A stretch of 64,000 nucleotides of DNA from Syngnathus acus (taxonomy: Eukaryota > Chordata > Actinopteri > Syngnathiformes > Syngnathidae): positions 24,140,956-24,204,955 of the forward strand of contig NC_051095.1 in NCBI RefSeq assembly GCF_901709675.1, in the 5' to 3' direction. A program made the position numbers and the translations under genes. A model generated the notes under the pieces. The model did not search any database, was not told where the DNA came from, and worked only from the letters and a program-made list of their open reading frames with translations. How positions within the stretch are numbered: position 1 is the stretch's first letter; the number at the start of each line of letters is the position of its first letter. Of the stretch, positions 10,985 to 20,936 are shown one piece after another.

Positions 10985-12634
10985 AATCATTCCACTGAGA
11001 CAGCACTTGCTAAAGTGACTAACGATCTCCTCATAGCTATGGATTCAAACACTTCATCTGTACTGTTACTACTCGATCTTAGTGCTGCCTTCGACACTGT
11101 AGACTTTGATATTTTATTAGGGCGTCTTAAAAGTTGTGTTGGTATTTCAGGGTCAGCACTAGGCTGGTTCCATTCCTATCTATCAAATAGGACGCACCGA
11201 GTGGTCCATGGCAATGCGTCCTCTGAGCTCTATAATGTTACGTGTGGTGTCCCACAGGGATCGGTTCTCGGACCAATTTTATTTAATATTTATATGATCC
11301 CGCTTGGGGACATAATACGTAAATATAATATTAGTTTTCAATGCTACGCGGATGACACCCAATTATATATGCCATTATCGATGACAGATCCGCGTGATTG
11401 TTGTAATCTTGAGGCATGCCTTGCGGAGATCAAGCAATGGATGTCTCTCAACTTCCTTCGTCTTAACCCAGATAAAACTGAGATGTTGATAATTGGTCCA
11501 ACTCGTTTTCAACACTTGTTCAAGGAAACCGCTATAACTATAGATAACCGTACTATCACTCAGAGCGATACTGTAACTAATCTCGGGGTAATGTTTGACC
11601 AAACTCTCTCCTTTCAAAAGCACATTAAGAATATAACCAGAATTGCGTTCTTTCACCTTCGTAATATTGCAAAGATTCGTCCGATCCTCTCGACCGGTGA
11701 TGCGGAAACTATTATACATGCGTTCGTCACGTCGCGCCTGGACTACTGTAATGTACTATTCTCTGGTCTTCCTAAGTCCCGCATCAAAAGTCTACAGTTA
11801 GTACAAAATGCTGCTGCAAGGCTGCTCTCACGGACAAGAAAATTTGATCACATTACCCCAATATTAGCCAACTTACATTGGCTCCCGGTCCATTTAAGAT
11901 GTGACTTCAAGGTTCTTCTATTAACCTATAAATCATTGCATGGCTGTTCCTTATGCTCCGTCTCGTAACCTTCGTTCGCAAAACGCTACCCTTTTAGCGA
12001 CACCGAGGGCCAAGAAAGTGTCTGCAGGGTCTAGAGCATTTTCTATCCGGGCTCCAGAGCTTTGGAATGCCCTCCCAATGGATATTAGGACTGCTACCTC
12101 AGTAGAAACATTTAAGACACGTTTAAAGACACATTTCTATGACATGGCCTTTAACTAACTTGGAGTGGCCGATTCGGCCGGAGTTTGTTTTGTTTTCTCT
12201 CCCCCCCCCCCTCCCCGGCCGGGGAGGTGGTTAGGTGGCACCCAAGCTGACAGCGGCTATCTGGATTCTTGTGGGCTAATTCAGGTTGGGGGAACTGCAG
12301 CTCAACCTCCACAGCCAGGATAGCAGAGGGCTCCTCTGGCAGCCCTTCGCTCTGACTTGGACATCTACTTTTGATTTTCATATTATGTATTATTTGTGCC
12401 CTCTCTGCATCCATTACAACCTGGTGATCCTGAAAGGGGGATCCTTCCATCTGTGGTCCCTTCTCAAGGTTTCTCATTTTCCCCGGGCAGGGGTTTTGAG
12501 TTTTTCCTTGCCCTTTTGGGAGCTTAAGATCAGGGGATGCTTTGAGAATAATTGTCAATTTTTGTCTATGTGAAGCCCTTTGAGACTGCTTGTGATTTAG
12601 GGCTATACAAATAAACTTGACTTGACTTGACTTG
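10985..12634 (+). mobile_element. L2-clade LINE, 5'-truncated (copy 1 of a second L2 family)
   Basis: It begins inside the reverse transcriptase and runs through the C-terminal domain, a C-rich 3' UTR, and a 3' end with an ACTTG pentamer repeated three times (GACTTGACTTGACTT). A second, shorter copy of the same family lies at 55588-56664 and shares the 3' UTR and terminal repeat, which fixes the 3' boundary. Confidence 0.88.
11015..12158 (+). pseudogene. L2 reverse transcriptase fragment, broken by a 29-bp deletion
   Basis: This is the L2 RT from the finger/palm region to the C terminus. LLDLSAAFDTVD, GVPQGSVLGPILFN and the catalytic CYADDTQLY motif are all intact, followed by the L2 C-terminal motif around LHWLPVHLRCDFKVLLLTYK. 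The first frame ends at 11968 because 29 bp are missing after position 11946 compared with the 55.9-kb copy. The lost part encodes the segment after KSLHG, and reading resumes in a different frame (11940-12158) with FSIRAPELWNALP and the terminal FKTRLKTHFYD. The endonuclease domain is absent (5' truncation), so the copy was dead on arrival. Confidence 0.85.
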
Positions 12635-12954
12635 ATTTCAAAAAAAGATGTGGATTTCTTTCCTCAACGTAGGGTCACCAGACGTCCCCTTTTTTTCGGA
12701 CGTCCTACTTTTGAGCCCTAAAAGAATGTCCGGGGGGAATTTCAAAATTGTCCGGGATTTTGTTGGACTGCCTCAAACATAATACATAGTACATGTACAG
12801 TACATTGTCAATAGATTTGCCACTCCGTTCCATTTCACTCAATTCCAGGTTTTTCTGTATCGTTTGCAAATAAGTCACGCCCTTCTCCTCAAATCTTGTC
12901 ACTTTGCTACGAAGTAGGGTAGGTTGGCCAGTCTACACAGAGTGTTTACAAGCA

Positions 12955-13109
12955 ATGCCGAAACGAAAATGCACGTTCACGGAGGAGTTGAATAAAAAAA
13001 TTCCTGTGCTTTCGCCAAAACTAAAATGCACGTTCACGGAGGAGTTGAATAAAAAAAATCCTTATGAAGCCGAGTGCTTGACATGCAAGGCAGGCACTTA
13101 TTGTACATA
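12955..13109 (+). pseudogene. N-terminal coding remnant of the outer hAT element
   Basis: A frame starting MPKRKCTFTEELNKK runs to AGTYCTY, where the Tc1-like element is inserted. It resumes in the same frame at about 20238 as VSVANKGAD, so the insertion split a TYVSV codon run. The segment encoding KCTFTEELNKK is present twice in tandem, with a partner change of I to N. Cys pairs (ECLTC) suggest the start of a zinc-binding module. The specific hAT family is not recognised and the catalytic core is missing. Confidence 0.6.
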
Positions 13110-13590
13110 CAGTTGTATGCAAAGGTTTGGGCACCCCAAATCATTTTCAAGATTTTCTTCATAAATCATTGGTTGTTCGGATCAGCAATTTCAGTTAATT
13201 ACCGTATTTTTCGGACTATAAATCGCGGTTTTTTTCATAGTTTGGGTGGGGGGGCGACTTATACTGAGGAGCGACTTATATGTGAATTTTTTACTTACTA
13301 GTATATTTGACCACTTCACATGTTATTTTTAGTATAGTTGATCACTTCACATGTTATTTTATCTTTATCTTGAACATATTCAAAACATGAAAAATCAAGA
13401 AAAAAAATCAAATAAAGCAATTAACACTTTAAATCGCCATATCCAAGTCCATGAAACAAACAAATAAACAAAACAAAAAACTACAACTGAAAAAAGAAAT
13501 ACATAAAGTTGATTTCAGACTAAACTGGATGAGGGCGCTCTAAATTTCACCAGTGGCCGTGACTCAAAAACTGGGAAGGGCTTAACAAAA

Positions 13591-13649
13591 ATGGCACCTA
13601 AAAGAAACTCATATTCTGCAGGTTACAAACTGCAAGTTGTTTGCAATGA
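13591..13649 (+). pseudogene. pogo-like transposase, N-terminal stub
   Basis: The first codons, MAPKRNSYSAGYKLQVVC, match the start of pogo-type transposases that carry an N-terminal helix-turn-helix. The frame then runs directly into Ty3/gypsy gag sequence, marking the left junction of that insertion. The rest of the protein resumes at about 18097. Confidence 0.7.
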
Positions 13650-14025
13650 TATGGCACAGGCACAGCTGAAAACCATGGCTAGCGGCAACACATTCTCACA
13701 AACTGTTCATGCAATCAGTCGGAAGACTTCAAAGAGTTCTCCATGGAAAAAGCGTCAGGACAGCACAAAGGGACACGTAGTGCGCAGTTACAACCCTAGA
13801 CCAGCGGACGGCGCCAGAGGACCACAGAGAAACGCAACCTGTGGCTTCTGTGGTTTCCAGCCTCACAAAGACAAGAACCTTTGTCCAGCCAAAGGTAAAC
13901 AGTGCAAATTCTGTTCCAAGTGGAACCATTTTGAATCTGTGTGTCGTTCCAAACAAGGAAAGGGAGTACATACAGTAGATGAACATACGTCAGACATGAA
14001 TGCAGACAGAGGACCTGTTTATTGA
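13650..14025 (+). pseudogene. Ty3/gypsy gag fragment with zinc knuckles
   Basis: Gag packages the element RNA. Visible here is the nucleocapsid end, with two Cys/His zinc-knuckle-like modules (CGFCGF...H...C and CKFCSKWNHFESVC). The matrix/capsid region is missing, and the start is fused to the pogo N-terminus, so the long apparent frame 13591-14025 is a chimera. The frame ends at 14025, and the protease reads in an overlapping frame from about 14000, as in many elements that frameshift between gag and pol. Confidence 0.8.
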
Positions 14026-14490
14026 CACTTTAACACAAGCAAGTAGCACCAATGAAACGGAGCAAGCTTTGGCATATGTGCAAATTGGCCCAGACAGGAC
14101 TGTACTTAGCTTCAAGCTAGACACTGGGGCCTTAGCTAATGTCATTCCCACACGCACCTTCAGAGTACTGGGAATACAGCCCACGTTACAACCCTTCAAT
14201 CACCCACTCTATGGCTACGGTGGTGAACGTCTCACTGTCAAAGGCAAGTGCAACATGAAGTGTAAATACAAGGACAAGGAGTTGATGCTGAAGTTCCACG
14301 TCGTCAACACGCAGGCACCTCCAATTCTAGGACTGAAGGCATGCCTGGACTTTGGACTCATACAGCTCATCCTGTCCGTATCTAGCAAACCCGAGATCCC
14401 GATCATCGACGAGTTTAAAGATGTTTTCACTGGAATTGGACTGTTTCCTGGTGAGTGTAAAATTCACATTGACCCCAACGCAGTCCCAGT
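14000..14490 (+). pseudogene. Ty3/gypsy aspartic protease
   Basis: A retropepsin-type protease matures the polyprotein. The catalytic triad LDTGA (normally D-S/T-G) is visible at about 14116-14130, followed by the flap region (YGYGGERL) and the ILGL motif typical of the C-terminal half (about 14326). After the protease the frame reads into the linker (PGECKIHIDPNA) that precedes RT, and is cut by a solo LTR at 14491. The reading frame is intact up to the insertion. Confidence 0.8.
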
Positions 14491-14876
14491 TGTTAGGGTT
14501 TACAGATTATCTTGATCGTATGATTATGTTGGAATGTAACCTGTAATAAATAACCTAGCTAGATTAGTTTTATGCTTATGTTGGAATGCAACCTGTAATA
14601 AATAACCTAGCTTGTCCTGTCCTACACAACGTCGTAAAACACCCCCTGCTATGCTTTGACTAGACGTCAAGGACTTCAACTCCATCCTGTCCACTCTCAC
14701 TCCCACCCAGTTTCTCTCAATAAAAATGCTCTTGCAAGAGGCCTGAGTCAGACCTCATTCGATCATCGCTGTACACACAGCGACGAATGACTCTCCATTT
14801 GCAAGTGCTTAAAAAGGGCATACTGTCTCCCGTGTGGTTCTTGCAAAAATAAGTTAGAGTGAGCACCACTCTAACA
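14491..14876. mobile_element. Solo LTR (386 bp), innermost shell of the nest
   Basis: It begins TGTTAG and ends CTAACA (inverted termini) and is flanked by a perfect 5-bp duplication, CCAGT (14486-14490 and 14877-14881). It contains an AATAAA signal near 14720 and an internal near-duplicate of about 55 bp (TGTTGGAATGTAACCTGTAA / TGTTGGAATGCAACCTGTAA). There is no internal coding region, so LTR-LTR recombination is the likely origin. The superfamily is not determined; a 5-bp duplication fits gypsy, BEL or ERV. Confidence 0.85.
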
Positions 14877-16173
14877 CCAGTAGTCCACCCACCTAGGCGA
14901 GTCCCACACGCACTCCGTGGCCGCCTCAAAGAGGAACTTCAAAACATGGAAAAACAGCAGATCATCGTGAAAGTCACGGAACCAACTGAGTGGGTCAGTT
15001 CAATAGTCGTAGCCGAGAAGCCACGCACCGGCAAGCTGAGATTGTGCCTCGACCCGAAAGATCTCAACAAGGCCATCAGGCAACCGCACTACCCCTTACC
15101 TCCGCTCGACGATGTCACGTCCAAGTTGGCAGATGCCGGCTTCTTCAGTGTTATGGATGCCAGGTCTGGTTACTGGGCAATCAAACTCACAGAGGAGTCT
15201 TCCAAACTGACCACATTCAACACGGTGTTCGGTCGGTATCGTTTCCTCCGTCTATCGTTTGGACTGATATCGGCCCAGGACGAGTTTCAACGCAAGGTTG
15301 ATGAGACCTACGAAGGCCTCCAGGGAGTGACCGCGATCGTAGATGATGTGCTAATCTACGGGCGCACAAAAGAAGAACACGATAGCAACCTCCGCGCAAT
15401 GCTGAAGCGCTCCAGAGAGCGGGGAGTAAAACTCAACCCCGAGAAGAGCACGATCTGCGCCACAGAGACGCTACTTCGGGCACCGCATCTCCAAGGATGG
15501 AATCAGGCCCGATCCAGCCAAAATCGCTGCCGTGAGAGACATGGAGCCGCCCAAGGACAAGGGTCAGTTAGAGACAATCCTTGGCATGGTTAATTACCTG
15601 TCAAAGTTCGCTCCCATGGTCTCGGACATCAACACCCCCATGCGTCACCTGCTGAAAGAGTCCAGTGAGTTCAGATGGGACGTACAGCACGACGAGGCTT
15701 TCAAAAAGATGAAAGAGCTTGTCACACAAGAGCCTGGCCCGGTCTTAGACTTCTACGACCCCATCAAAGAGCTCAGGCTGCAAGTCGACGCGTCCAAATA
15801 TGGCCTCGGTGCAGTCCTACTGCAAGAAGAGAAACCCATCGGCTATGCATCTAAATCGCTAACAGACAGCAAAGTCAACTACGCTCAGATAGAAAAGGAG
15901 CTGTACGCCATTCTGTTTGGATGTAAACGCTTCCACCAGTACGTGAATGGCCGCCACGTCATTATCGAAAGTGACCACAAGCCATTGGAGTCCATCATGC
16001 GGAAACCTCTCAACGCAGCGCCTCCAAGACTACAGAGGATGATCGTTCAGTTACAGAGTTACGACTTCAACATCATCCACTGTCCAGGCAAAGACATTCC
16101 TGTGGCGGACACCCTCTCCAGGAAGTCCCTGTCTGACAAGGACGACAACCTGCGGGAAGGCATGGATATGTAG
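14877..16173 (+). pseudogene. Ty3/gypsy reverse transcriptase plus RNase H
   Basis: This copies element RNA into DNA. The RT begins after the solo LTR (PPRRVPHALRGRLKEEL), carries KLRLCLDPKDLNKAI, the FFSVMDARSGYWAI block, and the catalytic IVDDVLIYG with both Asp present at about 15342-15347. A frameshift at about 15.47 kb separates the thumb; the next frame (from about 15470 into 15532-16173) carries RPD..KI-type connection sequence and an RNase H with LQVDASKYGLGAVL, the ELYAI Glu, and ESDHKPLE. It ends at a stop at 16171. Chromodomain and envelope parts are not seen. Otherwise the motifs are intact, so the copy is moderately young. Confidence 0.85.
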
Positions 16174-17434
16174 GTTCACACAGTCTACCTGCCAGTCAGC
16201 GACGCCAAACTGAAACAGGTCAGAGCCGCTAAGAGACACTATCCAGAACGGCTGGCCTGAGGAGAGGAGAAGATGCCCTCAGAGCATAGCCGATTACTGG
16301 AACCACCGAGATGAACTCTCCCAGATGAACGGCATCCTCTTCAAAGGTGAGAAAATCATCATACCTCCCTCACTGCGCACGGAGATGCTGTCCCGGGTGC
16401 ATTCAGGTCACATGGGCATAAAGAGTTAAAAGCAGAGAGCGCGTGACATTCTCTTTTGGCCTGGGATGAACAAGCAGATTGAGGACATGGTGGGAAAGTG
16501 CCCCATCTGTCTGGAGCACAGACCATCCAACACAAAAGAACCCCTGATCAACCACAAAATACCAGGCAGGCCATGGCAAACAGTCGCCACTGACCTCTTC
16601 ACCTGGAACAATGACGACTACATAGTCACCGTGGACTACTACAGCAGATACTTCGAGCTGGACATATTAAACAACACAACATCCTCTGCTGTGATACACA
16701 AGATGAAAGCTGCCTTTGCCCGGCACGGAGTACCAGAGACTGTAGTATCGGACAATGGACCCCAGTACAAGTGCAAAGAGTTTGAGGCTTTCGCAAATGC
16801 CTGGGAGTTCACCCACCTCACAAGCTCACCGTTCTTTCCACAGAGCAATGGTGTTGCAGAGAATTCTGTTTCCATCTGTAAATCTCTCATGGAAAAGGCC
16901 AAAGCTGATCATCGAGACCCCTATTTGAGCCTCCTGGAGTATCGAAACACCCCAGTGGATAACCTCCGATCACCAGCCCAGCTGCTTATGAGCCAACGCT
17001 TACGCTCAGTCCACCCCAGCACCCACCAGCAACTCCAGCCCAAGGTGGTCAACCATATAGAGGTTTACGCCAGGAGAATACACCAGCAGCAGCATCAGAA
17101 AAGATACTACGACAGATCTTCGAAACCACTGTCACCGCTGCAGGGGGGCCAAAGCATCAGAATGCAAGAGCGTGGCTGTTGGAAACCAGAAACCGTCATC
17201 CAGCCAGCTGGTACTGACAGATCATACCACGTCCGCACAGCTGAAGGACATGAGTATCGTCGAAATAGACGTCACCTCCTGGACACGAAAGAGACACACA
17301 ACATGGACAATGACTTGGATCCCAGCATTGCTACACCCCTCACCTCAGAGGCATCTGAGGCTGTCCCTCACACTGTTCCCTACCAGACACGGTATGGACG
17401 GGAAGTCAAGCCCAGACAGGTTCTGGACTTGTAA
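16174..17434 (+). pseudogene. Ty3/gypsy integrase
   Basis: Integrase inserts the DNA copy. The zinc-binding N-terminal domain is damaged: several stops and frame changes lie between 16174 and 16465, although H..H and CPIC pieces remain. From 16466 the frame is open to 17434. The DDE core has ATDLF (first Asp, about 16590), VSDNGPQ (second Asp, about 16750) and NGVAENS (Glu, about 16858). The C-terminal part includes the RYYDR and RRNRRHLL blocks common before the LTR. The best overall match in form is the K02A2.6-like gypsy group of animals. Confidence 0.83.
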
Positions 17435-17826
17435 TACTATGTAAAAGGGTGGAGGCGGATCGCTACTCTTCGGGAAAAAAAAAAAAAATCTTGTCACTGT
17501 TCTTTTGAGTGCTTTGAATGTAAAAGAGTTCCAGATTCATTTGTGATGTGATTTTGGTTTAATGGTCTAATCAATGATTAGTAATACTGTTTGAGTTATA
17601 CTACTAAGCATTTCTTTATATGCATGCACTGATATTGAACAAGCTAAGTGATACTTGACCAACATGTGCACTGTTCTGTTTAATTAATGCATATAACCTG
17701 AGTTTTGATTTTGCTATACAGTAAGCCTATGTGATTAACCTGTGATATTCAGAGCAATCGGTTATGTGTGTTGGTATACTGTTTATCCTGCAAGGACTGT
17801 ATTCTGAAATACATTTGTTTAAATTT

Positions 17827-18096
17827 AAGAAGGGGGATGTAATATTCTCTAAGAATTTGTTCGGACTGCCAGTCCATTAACGTTAGCCTATCGTATTGGG
17901 TACCTACCAAATGTCTTGCCTGATTGGTCCGTAGCATTAAGATGACGCAGCACGTAGTGACGTGGCCAGAGGTTGGAAGCATACGCCTTCCTGAATGCAG
18001 CATGTTTTCCTGCTCCCGCAATCTTCATTAAAAGATTAGTTTTGCATGTCGTCGTCCTTATACATTTTGTACCTAGCGTGAGTACAGAATATTACA
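17827..18096 (+). mobile_element. Polypurine tract and 3' LTR of the Ty3/gypsy element
   Basis: The polypurine tract AAGAAGGGGGA (17827-17837) is followed by an LTR of 259 bp (17838-18096), which starts TGTAATATTCT and ends AGAATATTACA, an 11-bp perfect inverted terminus. The LTR contains an ATTAAA-type polyadenylation signal near 18027. Pogo transposase sequence resumes at once at 18097, giving the right insertion junction. Confidence 0.87.
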
Positions 18097-19267
18097 GCCA
18101 CAGCCCGAACGTGTTCGTACATGGGTGCTTGAACAACGTGCTGCTGGGAGAGGCTTATCAACAGTGCCGTTGCGTCTCTACGCCCAGGTATTTGCCAAAA
18201 TCATGAATATAAATGACTTTGTAGTGAGAGGATCTTCTTGTTGTTATCTCTTCATGCAACGCAATCGCCTCTCAATCCATGCCCAGGTGCTTGCCAAGGA
18301 GATGAATTTAAAAGATTTTCAAGGAGGACATTCTTGGTGTTATTGCTTCATGCAACGCAATCACCTCTCTATCAGAGCAAGAACATCGATGTCCCAAACA
18401 CTCACAGCAGACTTCCAAGTAAAGATCGACTGTTTTCGTGAGTTCATTAAGAAGCATGTAAGTGAGTACAACGAGACACCGGATCATATTATTAACATGG
18501 ACGAGATCCCCCTCATGTTTGACATTTCCATGGGTCAAAGTGTTGCAGAAAGATGGAAGAGGAGTGTTAATATACAAACAACTGGTCATGAAAAATCACA
18601 CTTGATAGTGGTGCTGGCATGTTGCGGAGATGGATCAAAATTGCCACCAATGGTCATTTTTAAATGAAAAACTATGCCAAAAATGCAATCCCCCTCAGTT
18701 ACTGTCGCCGTAAATGAGAAAGCGTGGATGGATCAAGAAAAGATGAACTTGTGGCTTACAAAGTGCTACACTAGGCGTCCGGATGGCTTCTTCAGAGCGA
18801 ACAAAGCTCTGCTTGTGATGGACAGCATGCGAGCGCACATCACGCCACAGATAAAAGAGAAATTAAAAAAACTCAACTCCATACCTGCCATCATCCCTGG
18901 AGGCTGCACTAAAATGCTCCAGCCACTTGACGTCTCCGTGAATAGGAACTTTAAAGCAGTTCTGCGTAACCTGTGGGAGCAGTGGATGATGGACGGAGAG
19001 CACAGCTTCACGGCAACCGGGAGAATGCGACGTGCAACATTCCTGGGGGTCATTGGATGGATCGACAAAGCATGGGCTTTGGTTACACCCAAAATCATTC
19101 TGTCAGGATTCAGAAAAGCTGGACTAATTCCAATTGAAACTGACGAGGAGTCTGACGTCAGCGACGGAGATGACGAAGGGCCCCACGTACTACCGGCATC
19201 AGTAGCGGCTTTGTTTGTAAGTGACACGGAGGACGAAGAGTTTGAAGGATTTAATGATTTGGAGTGA
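18097..19267 (+). pseudogene. pogo-like transposase (DDD), main part, with in-frame duplication and one stop
   Basis: This transposase would cut and paste the 13202-20054 element. After the gypsy LTR the frame reads VRTWVLEQRAAGRG, the CENP-B-type DNA-binding region, then the DDE_1 core. The catalytic Asp residues are NMDEIP (18500), LLVMDSMRAH (18821) and QPLDVSVN (18929), so the triad is DDD and complete. Two oddities stand out. A 99-bp (33-codon) tandem duplication at 18182-18280 and 18281-18379 repeats the AQV.AK.MN..DF...CY.FMQRN segment in frame. A single TGA at 18665-18667 interrupts the core after MVIFK, with the same frame continuing. The acidic C terminus (SDTEDEEFEGFNDLE) is typical of the group. 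It is non-functional as it stands. Confidence 0.85.
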
Positions 19268-19830
19268 CGCAGAAGGTTTGAAAAACTTGTTATTTATGTT
19301 ATAGTTATTTGATATAGTATATTTTATTTCTTGTAGCAACTTGTATATGATTTTATCGTTACAGTTCAGTAGTTGTTGGCTCATTGAACTCTTGTTTTGT
19401 TAAATAAAGAGCCGTTTACCAAATCCACGTCTTTCCTGGTACTTTGTTAATGCTACAATATATTTATACACTAGATCTGTGGAATAAAAGGAGTCGCAAC
19501 TGACCCACGAGGCTGACGTCAGCGGCGCACGCGCGGCGTTGTTGACATAAAGGACGAGGAATTTGATCGATGAATTTAATGATTTGGAGTGACATAGATG
19601 GTTTGATAATATTGTTGTTTATGTGATAGTTATTTATTATATACTTTATATATCGTTATATGGGCCTGTGGAATAATTTGAACTGCAACCGCCGTCAGCG
19701 GCGCGGCGCACGGCATTGTTGACAAAGGACGATCGATGGATTTAATGATTTGGATTGACACAGATGGTTTGATAAACGTGATATTTATGTAATAGTTATT
19801 TGAATAACTCTGAATGTTACGTCAGGCCCG
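19238..19830 (+). repeat. Tandem subterminal repeats in the pogo-like element
   Basis: A unit beginning at the last transposase codons (GGATTTAATGATTTGGA) is repeated about three times at roughly 170-330-bp spacing, near 19246, 19576 and 19739. Each unit includes the TTATTTATGT.ATAGTTATTTG block and a GC-rich core with (C)GTCAGCGGCGC. One core contains the palindrome GCTGACGTCAGC. The same units recur, inverted, in the derivative at 46799-48632. Confidence 0.75.
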
Positions 19831-20569
19831 TTCTCAGCTCCTCGTTTGTGTTTGTCACATTAGCATACCGTATCGTTTAGCCTGTTGTTGCTGGTTCATG
19901 TCTGTTCTTGGTGTTGGATTTTGTCGAATAAATTAGCCCCCAAAACGCGACTTATACTCCGGAGCGACTTATATATGTTTTTTTTCACTTTATTGTGCAT
20001 TTTATGGCTGATGCGACGTATATTCCGGAGCGACCTTTGGTCCAAAAATTACGGTACATCATATAGCAGACAAAAATAGTGATATTTGAGAACTAAAATG
20101 AAGTTTATATGATTTACAGAAAGTGTGCAATCTGTCTGTTTGTCTGCTATGTGATATATTTAACTGAAATTGCTGATCAGAACAACCAATGCTTTATAAA
20201 GGAAAATCAAAAAATGATCGGGGTGCCCAAACATTTGTATGTGTCTGTGGCGAATAAAGGTGCTGATGCACCCATCAAGAGGAGGACTGAAGAGGAGCCC
20301 TTTTTTCTTCTTCAAATGCTGTACCGATGGCCGTATTTCCTCTGTCTTTTTTTACTTAGTGTACCACTATAAAACTAAAAAATGTCAGTGTACACATGTT
20401 TTTGTTAGTGTAAATATGTTTTTGTTATTGTATATATGTTGTTTTGTTATTCTGGCCAATAAATGCAATTGTTATACAGACACCATGTCATTTGTGTCAT
20501 AACATATGACACAAAAGACCCCCCCCAAAAGGTGTCCTCTTTTTCAAAAACCCCAATCTGGTCACCCTA

Positions 20570-20898
20570 CCTCAATGTCATATCTGCTCTTTGCTGATTG
20601 GTTCATTCGAACTGTTTGTCTGCTCAGGTTTGCCACGCCTTAGGGATGACCATCAGTGCCAGGCTAACATGCCAAAGCCAAAAGCTAAGCCTAGCTTCTG
20701 GGTTGTTGGATGCACAGAATACCAAACAGCAAACCATGCTATGAGATCATCATGAAAACTTGTGTACTCTTTGAAGTGTAACTCTCAATGAATGAATGAA
20801 TGAAGTGCATCCCAACAAGTTAAAATATAATGGATGCTTTTATTGTTTTTATGAATGTCAATGTTAATTTTTATCAGTAATATTAATGATGTCCCAAT
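20570..20898. other. Short intergenic segment right of the nested block
   Basis: Nothing recognisable except a short (TGAA)n run near 20788. The left 8 bp are the hAT target duplication. Confidence 0.5.
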
Positions 20899-20936
20899 GA
20901 TTGTCACACACACATCTGGGTGTGGTGAAATTTGTC
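20899..20936 (-). mobile_element. 3' end of a tRNA-derived SINE (split by a LINE)
   Basis: The segment GTCACACACACATCTGGGTG through AAATTTGTC is the 3' tail of a common teleost tRNA SINE read on the minus strand. The rest of the same SINE resumes at about 24637 with CCTCTGCATTTAACCC, so a LINE of about 3.7 kb landed inside it. Confidence 0.7.

Larger units (their letters stand above)
13650..18096 (+). mobile_element. Ty3/gypsy LTR retrotransposon, 5'-truncated
   Basis: Domain order is gag zinc knuckles, protease, reverse transcriptase, RNase H, integrase, polypurine tract and 3' LTR, which is the Ty3/gypsy order. No 5' LTR is found: gag sequence joins directly to the pogo transposase N-terminus at about 13650, so the left end and part of the host transposon were lost together. 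A foreign solo LTR interrupts the protease-RT junction. No envelope-like frame lies between integrase and the 3' LTR. Confidence 0.88.
13202..20054 (+). mobile_element. pogo/Tigger-like DDD transposon, third shell, with transposase relic
   Basis: The terminal inverted repeats begin CCGTATTTTTCGGACTATAA on the left and match AAAAATTACGG at the right end, each flanked by TA (13200-13201 and 20055-20056). A second inverted motif, GGAGCGACTTATA, lies inside both ends. It carries a transposase frame on the plus strand and a tandemly repeated 3' region. Three internally deleted relatives lie at 32212, 42397 and 46799. A Ty3/gypsy element has split and partly replaced the 5' coding half. Confidence 0.85.
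13110..20237. mobile_element. Tc1/mariner-like MITE, second shell
   Basis: The left end, CAGTTGTATGCAAAGGTTTG, sits next to a TA dinucleotide. The right end carries the complementary GGGGTGCCCAAACATTTG, again next to TA. Subterminal sequences also mirror each other: ATCATTGGTTGTTCGGATCA on the left against TGATCAGAACAACCAATGCT on the right. A CAG start with TA target duplication is typical of Tc1/mariner. Excluding its own insertion it is only about 275 bp, so it is a MITE. The outermost 10 bp of the right terminus appear lost or altered. Confidence 0.75.
12670..20569. mobile_element. hAT-superfamily transposon, outermost shell of a five-level nest
   Basis: Terminal inverted repeats TAGGGT(C/G)ACCAGA face each other at 12670 and 20569. 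They are flanked by an 8-bp target-site duplication, CCTCAACG at 12662-12669 and CCTCAATG at 20570-20577 (7 of 8 match). An 8-bp duplication with a T/CAGGG end is the hAT signature. Removing the inner insertion (13110-20237) leaves only about 770 bp, so this is a non-autonomous, internally deleted hAT with a short coding remnant. Confidence 0.82.

Noticed and set aside
13591-14025. A single 144-codon protein
   Set aside because: It is a chimera made by insertion: the first 19 or so codons are pogo transposase and the rest is gypsy gag.
13650-18096. An endogenous retrovirus with envelope
   Set aside because: Between the integrase stop (17434) and the polypurine tract (17827) there is no open frame of useful length, and the domain order is that of an ordinary Ty3/gypsy retrotransposon.
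18766-19227. A 153-codon minus-strand frame
   Set aside because: It is antisense to the pogo-like transposase, which has all three catalytic residues on the plus strand.
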